Virus record (IMG/VR): IMGVR_UViG_3300044816_000100
Coordinates: 1-38,962 of that record
DNA length: 38,962 bases
Source of the DNA: a virus
Strand: one strand, 5' to 3'
The position numbers were made by a program, and so were the translations under genes. The notes under the pieces were generated by a model, which saw only the letters and a list, made by a program, of their open reading frames with translations, made no database searches and had not been told where the DNA came from. Below, piece after piece: positions 22,635 through 29,006 of this stretch (positions are counted from its first letter, which is position 1; every line of letters starts with the position of its first letter).

Positions 22635-24437
22635 TCAGCTGCGCCAGGGGAGCGCGCCGGCGGACGTCGCGGCGGCCTTCTTCTTGGGCCTTGAGACGAG
22701 CACGAACGGCTTCGCCGGCGTCGCGCTGAGCGCGCGCCAGTGAGCGAGCACGGCGGCGGTCGCGCCGTCGATGCGATGCGACCGGCTCTCCTTGTCGATC
22801 GCGTCGTACTCCTTGGTGCCGCGGTAGACCTTCTTGCCGACCGCGTTGCCGAAGTGGCGCGAGAGAACCGGGTCGCCGTCGTGGCCGACCTTGCCCTGAT
22901 CGACGGCCTTCTTCATCGCGCGGACGGCGTCGGACATGTCCTTGCTCTGCGGGTAGACCGGAGCGATCGTGAACCCGGCGCGCGCGAGGTGCTTCGCCTC
23001 GTTCGTGAAGTACTCGGGATCGAAGACGATCTCCCGGATCTTGTACGTCTTCGCGAGCTCGTGGATGTACGGCTCGACGAGCTGCTCGTTGTCGAGTGAG
23101 TCGCCTGGCGGGAAGACGTGCGCGGGGTTGCCGGCGATCGCCGACCACACGCGTGCGCGGACGTGGATCCGTCCGTCAGGTGCCTTCCACGCGAACACGA
23201 CGGCGGTGGTGTCGCCGGAGTAGGCCGCGTCGATCCCGACGTAGATGTCCGCGCCTGCCGGGACCTGGACACCGTCTGCGTGCAAGCGGTTCCAGGCCCC
23301 GGGAGGCAGCCATGAGAATTTGCCCTTCGTCGGCTGGTTCAGGTGCAGCCGACGCCAGTCGTACTCGTCGGCGCCGGGGCGGATCAGCGCTGCGCGGAGA
23401 TCGCCGACCGACACCGTCGAGAGTGGGTTGCAGAGCTTGATGATCCGGTCGTCCTCGATGTCGGCGTCGTCGGGCGCGCCGTACCAGTGCATGAGGAAGC
23501 CGGAGGCCTCGTCGCGCAGGATCATCAGGCAGCCGTCGTTGTAGACCTCGAGCTTCGGGTGCTTCAGCGCGGCGAGGTGGATCTCGCCGAGCAGGCTCGA
23601 CTCGTCGCTATAGGCCTGGGAGATCGCCATCAGCCAAGACTCCCCGGGCCGCTTGTGGAGAGCCTCAGCGATCGCGTTCCAGGTCTCTTTCTGCTGGCGA
23701 TGGACGAACTGCCAGATCTCGTCGCCGATCGCAGCTGACGGGTTCGTGCCGTGCGCGAGATCTCCGATCGAGGAGAGCAGCGTGTAGGCGCCGCCGCGCT
23801 CAGGGACGGCGATCGACGAGCCGTGAACCTTGAGGAAGCGGCCGAGCTCTCCGTCGGTGTTGCGCTTGAGGAATGTCTGAGCGTGGCCGGCCTGCGCTCG
23901 AGCTCCAGCGAAGCCGTACACATCCGGGATCTGGCCGGCCGGAGGATCCAGGACAGCAAGCGAGCCGAACCCAGCGGCGAGCGGCGTCTTCCCGTTGCCC
24001 TTCGGGATCCCGAGCAGGCCGACGTTGAACACGCGCCGGCCGTGGCGGTCGCGGCGGTACCAGTCCTGCACCCACAGCTTCTGGAAGAGCTCGAGGTGGA
24101 AGCGCTTGCCGGCTCGCGGACCGGCGAAGTGGCGGAACGCCCACGGGAAGTAGTTGACGACACGCTCGATGCTGCGGGGTGGGCCGAGCTTCGCGAGCGT
24201 CTCGTCAAGAGACTTCTGTGTGCGCTCCTGCCGAGCGTGCAGCTGCGGGATCGCGTTCGCGAACTGGACCGCGATCCGCCGACGCTCGAGCTCGTGGTCG
24301 GCGACCCGATATTGCTCCTGGAAGCGAGCGAGCGACTTCCAGCGGAGGTCGAGGCCGGCGAGCAGCTCGTGATGGCGTCCAGGACGGAACGAGCCGTCAC
24401 GGACGAGCTCCTCGAGGCTCTTCGTTGGGCGAGCCAC
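22635..24437 (-). CDS. terL: Terminase large subunit (possible small-subunit-like N-terminus)
   Basis: This 600-residue packaging motor has an ATPase Walker A at residues 143-151 (G-I-P-K-G-N-G-K-T) and acidic D239-E240 (I-G-D-E-I-W) as the Walker B site. The nuclease domain begins near residue 399 (V-G-I-D403-A-A-Y-S-G-D), with V-F-D473-P-E-Y and a late H-R-I-D-G-A. The first 60 residues (L-E-E-L-V-R-D-G-S-F-R-P-G-R-H-H-E-L-L) resemble small terminase proteins often encoded separately. No separate small subunit is recognised nearby. Confidence 0.93.
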   Translation of the reverse strand: MARPTKSLEELVRDGSFRPGRHHELLAGLDLRWKSLARFQEQYRVADHELERRRIAVQFANAIPQLHARQERTQKSLDETLAKLGPPRSIERVVNYFPWAFRHFAGPRAGKRFHLELFQKLWVQDWYRRDRHGRRVFNVGLLGIPKGNGKTPLAAGFGSLAVLDPPAGQIPDVYGFAGARAQAGHAQTFLKRNTDGELGRFLKVHGSSIAVPERGGAYTLLSSIGDLAHGTNPSAAIGDEIWQFVHRQQKETWNAIAEALHKRPGESWLMAISQAYSDESSLLGEIHLAALKHPKLEVYNDGCLMILRDEASGFLMHWYGAPDDADIEDDRIIKLCNPLSTVSVGDLRAALIRPGADEYDWRRLHLNQPTKGKFSWLPPGAWNRLHADGVQVPAGADIYVGIDAAYSGDTTAVVFAWKAPDGRIHVRARVWSAIAGNPAHVFPPGDSLDNEQLVEPYIHELAKTYKIREIVFDPEYFTNEAKHLARAGFTIAPVYPQSKDMSDAVRAMKKAVDQGKVGHDGDPVLSRHFGNAVGKKVYRGTKEYDAIDKESRSHRIDGATAAVLAHWRALSATPAKPFVLVSRPKKKAAATSAGALPWRS

Positions 24438-24438
24438 A

Positions 24439-24645
24439 TCAGCCGCTCCGCCTGCGTCCGCGCGGCGCGCGCGCCGGACGCGCCTTCTCCACGACCTCGA
24501 CGCCGACCGCGGACAGCCAGCGGCGCTCGCGCGCGTCGACGCGGCGGGCGCGCTCCGCTTTCCGCCGCTGCTTCGACCGGCGCGCGAACCGCGCCGCGTG
24601 CTCCTCGTTCATCTCGCGCTTCAGCTCCTTCGCCGACTTCGCCAC
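24439..24645 (-). CDS. Short highly basic protein before terminase
   Basis: This is a 68-residue Arg/Lys-rich helical protein (K-E-L-K-R-E-M-N-E-E-H-A-A-R-F-A-R-R) that ends R-G-R-R-R-S-G. The GTG start abuts the preceding TGA. The stop is one base from the terminase start. It could bind DNA or RNA and help packaging, but there is no recognisable small-terminase HTH. Composition alone could also fit a non-functional frame; the tight packing argues for a real gene. Confidence 0.6.
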   Translation of the reverse strand: MAKSAKELKREMNEEHAARFARRSKQRRKAERARRVDARERRWLSAVGVEVVEKARPARAPRGRRRSG

Positions 24646-24861
24646 TCAGCGACCCCGCGGGAACTGAAAGACCAAGTGCGCGGTCAGAATGGTGAGACCG
24701 GCCAGGACGATGATCTGCACCGCGGACCACGTCTCGAGCGCCCAGATGGTCCGGCTGAGCGACTCCCACGGCACGTGCGTGTAGCGGCGGAAGAGGCCGA
24801 GCAGCTCGAGCACGACGAACGCGCCGAACCAGGTGCCCCAAGTGACGTAGGAGCCGGTCAA
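24646..24861 (-). CDS. Small membrane protein, holin-like
   Basis: This is a 71-residue protein. A TTG start at 24861 overlaps the previous stop as TTGA. Two hydrophobic segments, about residues 7-23 (W-F-G-A-F-V-V-L-E-L-L-G-L-F) and 46-66 (V-Q-I-I-V-L-A-G-L-T-I-L-T-A), flank a polar loop R-R-Y-T-H-V-P-W-E-S-L-S-R-T. Two membrane helices with a short loop fit a class II holin or antiholin. The lysis cassette near 3 kb holds another candidate. Start codon uncertain. Confidence 0.6.
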   Translation of the reverse strand: MTGSYVTWGTWFGAFVVLELLGLFRRYTHVPWESLSRTIWALETWSAVQIIVLAGLTILTAHLVFQFPRGR

Positions 24862-25583
24862 GGAGCTGTCCGCCAGTCGGTCGCGATCGCGTGCTGCGCC
24901 GCGGCGAGCGTCAGCTTCCCCGAGCAGATCTCGGCCTTCAGACGGTTCTCGGTCTTGTCCTTCGCGTGCGCGCCCGAGGTGCCGTTCCAAGGCTCGGGCC
25001 AGAGGTTGCGCGGGTCCGTCGGGTTGCCGCCGAGCTCGAGCGAGACGAGGTGATCTTCCTCATAGGCCGACGTCGACCCGGCGAGCCCGTACGCCTTCAT
25101 CTGCGTCTTCTTCAGCGCGGTCGTGTACGACGCGGGCGGGCGGATCGTTGCCGTCCAGCCCTTCACGCAGATCGTCGAGCGGATGTTGCCCTGCGCGACC
25201 TTCGGGTTGAGCGCCCCAGGTGTGCACGCCGGGTCCGGGAGCACGCCGCCGGCGCGAGCGTGGCATGCCGTCGACGCCTTCGGCGCCGGCGCGCCATGCG
25301 CCACACCGACGGTGAACAGGCCGGCCAGGACAGCGACCATCGTGGCCGCGGCCGCCTGGACCTTCGGCGCCGAGTTCCGGTACACCTCGATCACGGCCTT
25401 GCCGCCGACGATCGCCGCGCCCATCGCGAGCGAGCCGAGCGCGTTTAGTCCGTGCGCGCCGAGAATGTGCTGCTGGTTCGCGCCGAGGTCGACGACGAAC
25501 GCGGCGATGAAGACGTCCCCGTAGTGGACGAGACGCTTCCGCGTCACCAGGCCGCCGAGCAGATCAGTCAGGAACTTCATCAC
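24858..25583 (-). CDS. Holin-like membrane domain fused to HNH-like domain
   Basis: This is a 241-residue protein. Residues about 20-97 contain three hydrophobic segments (Y-G-D-V-F-I-A-A-F-V-V-D, A-L-G-S-L-A-M-G-A-A-I-V-G-G, T-M-V-A-V-L-A-G-L-F-T-V-G-V). Residues about 120-235 match a family I recall from secreted bacterial proteins: I-C-V-K-G-W-T-A-T-I-R-P-P-A-S-Y, Y-E-E-D-H-L-V-S-L-E-L-G-G-N-P, P-R-N-L-W-P-E-P, K-D-K-T-E-N-R-L. The D-H...G-G...N-L-W layout resembles a degenerate HNH (His-Me finger) site. The domain would be tethered to the membrane, probably outside. It overlaps both neighbours (ATGA, TTGA). Confidence 0.7.
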   Translation of the reverse strand: MMKFLTDLLGGLVTRKRLVHYGDVFIAAFVVDLGANQQHILGAHGLNALGSLAMGAAIVGGKAVIEVYRNSAPKVQAAAATMVAVLAGLFTVGVAHGAPAPKASTACHARAGGVLPDPACTPGALNPKVAQGNIRSTICVKGWTATIRPPASYTTALKKTQMKAYGLAGSTSAYEEDHLVSLELGGNPTDPRNLWPEPWNGTSGAHAKDKTENRLKAEICSGKLTLAAAQHAIATDWRTAP

Positions 25584-25939
25584 GAGCTCCTCCGTGGTAG
25601 GACGCCGGCCGCGGCACCGAGCTGCAGCCAGGCAAGACGAAACTCCGCGCGTCGCGTCTCCCTCGAGGCAGCGCCCGCGCGCTCAAGCTTCCGAGCGAGC
25701 TTCGCGACCGCGACCCCGCGCTTCCCGAGCTCACCATCGGCCGAGCTGGGCGCGACCGTGCCGGCCTTCGCCCTGCCGCCCGCGACCGAGAACGACTCCC
25801 GATCGGCGTGGACGCGGGCGCGCTTATGCGGGAGGCAGAGCTTCGCGAACCGGCCGACCTTGTCCTCCGCCTCCTCTTCGCAGCCCGGCACCTTGCACAG
25901 CACCGTCACGACCAGATCGTGCGCAGCCACCTCGAGCAT
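25580..25939 (-). CDS. Zinc-finger-like protein with helical tail
   Basis: This is a 119-residue protein from ATG 25939, which overlaps the upstream TGA. Residues about 15-45 have C-K-V-P-G-C and L-C-L-P-H-K-R, a likely single zinc site. Residues about 75-105 are a Lys/Arg/Ala helix (V-A-V-A-K-L-A-R-K-L-E-R). It overlaps the holin/HNH fusion gene by four bases, so the two may be made together. No family recognised. Confidence 0.65.
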   Translation of the reverse strand: MLEVAAHDLVVTVLCKVPGCEEEAEDKVGRFAKLCLPHKRARVHADRESFSVAGGRAKAGTVAPSSADGELGKRGVAVAKLARKLERAGAASRETRRAEFRLAWLQLGAAAGVLPRRSS

Positions 25940-26268
25940 CAGCAGTGCCTCCACTCGCCGGCGTAGATGTAGCCGTGCCAGCCGTTCGGCGCGAGGATTG
26001 AGTTCGAGTTGCGCCGCTCAGGCGGCGCGTCGGCCGGCTCGGGCTCGACGGTGATCGTGCCGTCCGCGTTCTCGCGAACCCAGTGATACGGATCGGCAGG
26101 CCGGTCCGGATGGGGATAGCCGATGAGGAAGAAGCCGTTGTTCGTTTCGAGCTTCGGCGCCATCAGCATCCACGCGACGTACTCCGTCTCTCCCACGATG
26201 ACGATGTGCTTCGAGTAGCCGCCGGGCTCCGGGATGAGCTCGCCGTCCGGGAAGCGCTTGCCGATCAC
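25939..26268 (-). CDS. DUF6527-like small protein
   Basis: This is a 109-residue protein. The C-terminal half (Y-H-W-V-R-E-N-A-D-G-T-I-T-V-E, then N-S-I-L-A-P-N-G-W-H-G-Y-I and G-E-W-R-H-C) follows the W-x-x-x-x-N-x-D-x-T-I-T, S-I, W-H-G-Y/F pattern of DUF6527 as I recall it. The N-terminal half has Y-V-A-W-M-L-M-A-P-K and G-F-F-L-I-G-Y-P-H-P. The GTG start overlaps the previous stop. Function unknown; this family occurs in phages and bacteria. Confidence 0.6.
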   Translation of the reverse strand: MIGKRFPDGELIPEPGGYSKHIVIVGETEYVAWMLMAPKLETNNGFFLIGYPHPDRPADPYHWVRENADGTITVEPEPADAPPERRNSNSILAPNGWHGYIYAGEWRHC

Positions 26269-26450
26269 TGGAACCCGAGCCCTCCGCCCCGGCGAGAGTC
26301 GCGGATCAAGTGGCGGCGCACGGACTCGGCGAGCTCGGTGCCGTCGAGCTCGACGCGGACGGTCACCTCGACGTAGCGAGGCCGCGCGTACTCGCGCACC
26401 GCGGCGAACCCGACCGCGACGCCCGCGAGGAACGTCAACAGGCGCCTCAC
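26265..26450 (-). CDS. Small signal-anchored protein
   Basis: This is a 61-residue protein. Residues 3-18 (R-L-L-T-F-L-A-G-V-A-V-G-F-A-A-V) form one membrane or signal segment. A short beta stretch (Y-V-E-V-T-V-R-V-E-L-D) and a basic tail (R-R-H-L-I-R-D-S-R-R) follow. The GTG start overlaps the HNH stop (GTGA) and its stop overlaps the next GTG. A minor membrane role is likely. No family recognised. Confidence 0.62.
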   Translation of the reverse strand: MRRLLTFLAGVAVGFAAVREYARPRYVEVTVRVELDGTELAESVRRHLIRDSRRGGGLGFQ

Positions 26451-26893
26451 CTGGCCGCCTTGTTGCCTGGGCTGGTTATGGCCACGCTGGCCATAACGCG
26501 CGCGGATCCAGGCACGGGGCGGGCGCGTTCGCCTGGAGCCTCGCGCGACCCCCCCTTAGCGTTCGGCGCGTCAACGACGCCATGACAGTGCGCGCACGCT
26601 GCGTCGACGTCGTCGATCGTCGCGAGCTCATGCCGACCTTCGAGCTCGCGATGCAGGTGACCTGTCGTCGCGAACGTCGTGCAGCCGGGCAGCTTCAGCT
26701 CGCACAGTCCGCCGGCGAGCTCGCGCCGCTCGACGCTGAGCCTTCGCCAGCCGCGAGTGTCGCGACCGTGCTCGCGCTGCTTGCTGTGACGGCGCGCGTT
26801 GTCAGCAGCGGTCGCTGCCTCGAGCTCCGGGCACGAGTGCGATTCCGCCGGCATCACGATCCGCTTGCAGCGGCAGATCTTGCCGACGCTCAT
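26447..26893 (-). CDS. HNH endonuclease
   Basis: This 148-residue protein is counted from ATG 26893, which has GAGGA at good spacing; a GTG at 26938 is possible. An N-terminal C-R-C-K-R and C-P-E-L may bind zinc. The core has G-L-C-E-L-K-L-P-G-C, T-G-H-L-H-R-E, D-A-A-C-A-H-C-H-G-V-V-D, the order of HNH nucleases with structural Cys pairs and a catalytic His. HNH proteins next to terminases nick or cut DNA during packaging in HK97-like phages; here five genes separate it from terL. The C-terminal 40 residues are low-complexity. Confidence 0.78.
   Translation of the reverse strand: MSVGKICRCKRIVMPAESHSCPELEAATAADNARRHSKQREHGRDTRGWRRLSVERRELAGGLCELKLPGCTTFATTGHLHRELEGRHELATIDDVDAACAHCHGVVDAPNAKGGSREAPGERARPVPGSARVMASVAITSPGNKAAR
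26476..26498. repeat. Perfect 10-bp-arm inverted repeat inside the HNH gene
   Basis: The arms GTTATGGCCA and TGGCCATAAC are exact complements around CGC. The repeat lies within the 3' coding part of the HNH gene. Its 23-bp overall size equals that of the lysogeny operator at 33636-33658, though the sequence differs. It could be an operator, an RNA hairpin or chance. Confidence 0.5.
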
Positions 26894-26940
26894 CGTGTCC
26901 TCGTCGCGGTGGACATCGATGAGGTCGAGGCGACCCACAT

Positions 26941-27399
26941 TCAGACGACTGCTGCTTCCTTGACCTCGACGGCGTTCGCTGTTGCGAGCCGCTCGTCGAG
27001 CAGGTCGAGGATCCAGTTCGCCTCGAGCGACGACATGTCGAGCGTCGAGGTGAACTCACGACCGAAGCGCTGCGCGACCTCGTCGAGCGCGTCGCGCTTC
27101 AGGTCGTGCTGGTGCTTGTCGCTGCTGCGGGCCAGCGCGCCGAGCTTGCCGTTGAACGCGCGCACCTGCCCGGTGGTGATCGGCTCAACAGTCGGCCGCT
27201 CACCGAGCAGGCCTGCGCGGTGCGCGACGTCGACGGCGTGCGCCATGTTGCGGACACTCAGCGTGGCGATGATCGCCTTGCGGTGGTTCTTCACCGTCGC
27301 TGGCGCGCGGCATAAGCGTCTCGCTGTGGCTGCGACCGTCTCGCCGTGCGCGGCACCGGCCAGCACGTCGAGCTCGATCGCTGAGAGAGGTCGCTTCAT
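26941..27399 (-). CDS. LuxR/GerE-type HTH protein
   Basis: This is a 152-residue protein. Residues about 4-64 are a GerE-type helix-turn-helix (L-S-A-I-E-L-D-V-L-A-G-A, V-A-A-T-A-R-R-L, A-T-V-K-N-H-R-K-A-I). Residues about 75-145 are a second helical domain (I-T-T-G-Q-V-R-A-F-N-G-K-L, L-D-M-S-S-L-E-A-N-W-I-L-D-L-L-D-E), loosely like phage GemA/DUF1018-type regulators. It may control the late genes or act at the packaging site. ATG 27399 lies 12 bases downstream of a strong hairpin, with no clear ribosome site. Confidence 0.75.
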   Translation of the reverse strand: MKRPLSAIELDVLAGAAHGETVAATARRLCRAPATVKNHRKAIIATLSVRNMAHAVDVAHRAGLLGERPTVEPITTGQVRAFNGKLGALARSSDKHQHDLKRDALDEVAQRFGREFTSTLDMSSLEANWILDLLDERLATANAVEVKEAAVV

Positions 27400-27411
27400 C
27401 CGGGAAATTTG

Positions 27412-27460
27412 AGGCCGCGCCGGCGAGCTGAGGGATGGCCTTTCTCGCCTGGCGCGGCCT
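27412..27460 (-). promoter_or_regulatory. Long stem-loop in the leader of the LuxR-type gene
   Basis: The arms AGGCCGCGCCGGCGAG (27412-27427) and CTCGCCTGGCGCGGCCT (27444-27460) pair over 16 bp with one bulged T and a 16-base loop. In the leftward mRNA the stem ends 12 bases before ATG 27399. It may gate translation or mark an RNA processing or packaging signal. Confidence 0.6.
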
Positions 27461-27504
27461 AGGCGCGCACGCTGCCACCGCCGTCCCGAGGGAAGGAGAT
27501 TTGC

Positions 27505-27591
27505 GTGCGCGCGTTGCAGCCGAACCGCCGCCCGGCCGGCTGCAAACTTCCTCCAGGAACGACGAAGCCCGGCACGCTGGCCGGGCTCTAA
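27505..27591 (+). CDS. Possible 28-residue rightward peptide
   Basis: GTG 27505 is preceded on the + strand by GGAAGGAG at six bases, a stronger ribosome site than most genes here have. The frame is 28 codons, is Pro/Gly-rich and ends TAA just after hairpin 27566-27587. It runs against the surrounding operon in a region of hairpins. No homology is recognised; it may be chance. Confidence 0.2.
   Translation: MRALQPNRRPAGCKLPPGTTKPGTLAGL
27514..27545. repeat. Stem-loop TTGCAGCCG/CGGCTGCAA
   Basis: Perfect 9-bp arms surround a 14-base GC-rich loop. It is one of four hairpins in the 27412-27637 gap. There is no adjoining T-run on either strand. Confidence 0.45.
27566..27587 (-). terminator. Hairpin AGCCCGGC/GCCGGGCT, weak terminator
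   Basis: Perfect 8-bp arms surround a 6-base loop. In the leftward direction the stem is followed by TCGTCGTTCC, a poor U-tract. It lies 50 bases beyond the stop of 27637-27984 and could end part of the leftward transcript. Confidence 0.4.
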
Positions 27592-27615
27592 TGACGCACC
27601 TGTGGCGTAGAGGGC

Positions 27616-27637
27616 GGGCGGGTCTTTCGACCCGTCC
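27616..27637 (-). terminator. GAAA-loop hairpin at the stop codon of 27637-27984
   Basis: The arms pair over eight of nine bases (GGACGGGTC/GACCCGCCC read leftward) around a GAAA tetraloop, a very stable form. The stem begins at the stop codon. No U-run follows, so it could stabilise an mRNA end rather than terminate. Confidence 0.4.
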
Positions 27638-27984
27638 TAGCCGGCTCTATCGGCAGCGGCTTCGACGAACTTGAGAGACGAGCGTTCATCTCTCACTCGG
27701 TGCCGCCAATAGCACTGCCTGCACTTAGGGGTCGACGCGTCGTAATCGGATCCACATCCTTTACAGCGGGCGACATCGCGATCACCGCGCCGGACTTCGT
27801 GGTAGTAACGCCGCTGGTAGCAGGTCACACACCCTTTCTTGAAGACGGCGATTGGGCCACCACAGCCTCGGCACCGTTTGCGTGATCGCCTAACATCGGC
27901 CTCGTGGACGCGAGCTCGGATCGCGCGATCAATCGCCAGACGAAGTAGCCGCCGCTCTTCGCAAGTGAGATCAGAACCGGTCAC
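27637..27984 (-). CDS. Double zinc-ribbon protein
   Basis: This 115-residue protein is counted from GTG 27984 (AAGG seven bases upstream), overlapping the previous gene by 14 bases. After a basic helix (R-R-L-L-R-L-A-I-D-R-A-I-R) there are two Cys modules: C-R-G-C-G-G-P-I with C-V-T-C-Y-Q-R, and C-K-G-C-G-S-D-Y-D with C-R-Q-C-Y-W-R. Each can bind one zinc ion. Such small proteins often bind nucleic acid. Function unknown. Confidence 0.68.
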   Translation of the reverse strand: MTGSDLTCEERRLLRLAIDRAIRARVHEADVRRSRKRCRGCGGPIAVFKKGCVTCYQRRYYHEVRRGDRDVARCKGCGSDYDASTPKCRQCYWRHRVRDERSSLKFVEAAADRAG

Positions 27985-28243
27985 GCTCTGCCTTGAGCAC
28001 TTCGCGTAGCGGATCCGTGCCGCCGATCGCGCCGGCGACGCCGCGGCCGATCGCGGGAATGCCGCGCAGCTTGCTCGTGTCGCCGGCCGCGGTCGCGCTC
28101 GACGGAGACTCCTCGGTCGGGTTGTCGGCGCCGACCTCGAGCATGATCTTCGCGAGCTGCCGTGCCTGCGTAGTCTCCATCTGCTTGCGCTGGAGGTAGA
28201 GGCTGAAGCGGCCATCGCCGATCGGATCTGTGTTGACGCTCAG
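27971..28243 (-). CDS. Small phage protein, start uncertain
   Basis: The well-supported part is Y-L-Q-R-K-Q-M-E-T-T-Q-A-R-Q-L-A-K-I-M-L-E-V-G, a long helix, followed by a Ser/Thr-rich stretch and G-I-P-A-I-G-R-G-V-A-G-A-I-G-G. No ATG, GTG or TTG fits well. CTG 28243 overlaps a TGA as CTGA, and coding-like residues (D-G-R-F-S-L) precede the internal ATG 28180. It is 90 residues from CTG or 69 from ATG. It overlaps the zinc-ribbon gene. Family not recognised. Confidence 0.55.
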   Translation of the reverse strand: MSVNTDPIGDGRFSLYLQRKQMETTQARQLAKIMLEVGADNPTEESPSSATAAGDTSKLRGIPAIGRGVAGAIGGTDPLREVLKAERDRF

Positions 28244-28314
28244 CGGTACCGTCCGAAGAGGATCGCGATCGCGGCCGCGACGAGGGCGCAGCAAGCCAAT
28301 TGAACGACCGGCAC
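28240..28314 (-). CDS. 24-residue membrane micropeptide
   Basis: GTG 28314 opens a 24-codon frame that is almost wholly hydrophobic (V-V-Q-L-A-C-C-A-L-V-A-A-A-I-A-I-L-F) and ends G-R-Y-R. It fills the gap between two genes and its TGA overlaps the CTG start proposed for 27971-28243. No ribosome site is clear. A single-span membrane peptide is possible. Confidence 0.3.
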   Translation of the reverse strand: MPVVQLACCALVAAAIAILFGRYR

Positions 28315-28338
28315 TTGCGGGGCGGATTGCGAGAGCAC

Positions 28339-28785
28339 TCAGCGGCGCTTCACGCCCGGGCGGTTTCCGCGCCGCGCGGCGCGGTTCGGGTATCGCTCGA
28401 CGAGCGGGACGCGCTTCTGGATCAGATGAGGGACAGGCTTCCGCCGGCGGATCAGGTCGACGAGCCACCAGACGCCGCGGCGGCGGCGGTACTCGAGGAC
28501 GAGCTCGAGGAGCGTCGGGCAGTTAGGGCAGGTCCAGCGTCCTCGGAACCGGACGCCGCGGTGGCCGCACGGAAGGAGCTCCTCGCGCGGCGTGCGGCGG
28601 CGGCACAGATCGACGAGCCCGGCGACCCGGCGGCGACGCCGGTAGTGCGCATGGACCATCAGCGGCGGCCGCGCGTGCCGCCGGCTGTAGGTCGGCACGA
28701 CCAGGTGCTCGCGCGGCGCGCGCTGTTCGCCCCACATCTTCAGGTCGCGGTTCAGCTGCTTGCGCCGCTGCTTGGAGGCCTTCAC
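28339..28785 (-). CDS. Arg-rich protein with internal duplication and zinc ribbon
   Basis: This is a 148-residue, very basic protein. H-Y-R-R-R-R-R-V-A-G-L-V-D-L-C-R-R-R near residue 47 recurs as E-Y-R-R-R-R-G-V-W-W-L-V-D-L-I-R-R-R near residue 97, a tandem duplication around a Cys module C-G-H-R-G-V-R-F-R-G-R-W-T-C-P-N-C. It likely binds nucleic acid. The GTG start overlaps the previous stop (GTGA). No family recognised. Confidence 0.62.
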   Translation of the reverse strand: MKASKQRRKQLNRDLKMWGEQRAPREHLVVPTYSRRHARPPLMVHAHYRRRRRVAGLVDLCRRRTPREELLPCGHRGVRFRGRWTCPNCPTLLELVLEYRRRRGVWWLVDLIRRRKPVPHLIQKRVPLVERYPNRAARRGNRPGVKRR

Positions 28786-29006
28786 TGGAAGATCCCTCGT
28801 TGCGCGGCGAGCTCTTCGCGGATCCGGCGTGTGCCGCGGTTGAGCAGTCCGCGGACGGTGCTCTCGTCGATGTCGAGCGCGAGCGCGATCCGACGGTTGC
28901 CGGCGCCGTGCGATTTCAGCTTGAACGCGGTGATCTGCTTCTCGGTGCAGGCGCGCTCGATCAGCTCGCGCAGCTCCGGCTTCACGCTCGAATGCCAGCC
29001 CTTCAC
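28782..29006 (-). CDS. Sigma-70 region 4-like HTH protein
   Basis: This is a 74-residue protein. The core (E-L-I-E-R-A-C-T-E-K-Q-I-T-A-F-K-L, G-N-R-R-I-A-L-A-L-D-I-D-E-S-T-V-R-G-L-L-N-R-G-T) matches the region 4 / HTH pattern of sigma factors and similar regulators. It lacks region 2, so it is not a full sigma factor. It may steer host RNA polymerase to phage promoters. GTGA overlaps join it to both neighbours. Confidence 0.7.
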   Translation of the reverse strand: MKGWHSSVKPELRELIERACTEKQITAFKLKSHGAGNRRIALALDIDESTVRGLLNRGTRRIREELAAQRGIFQ

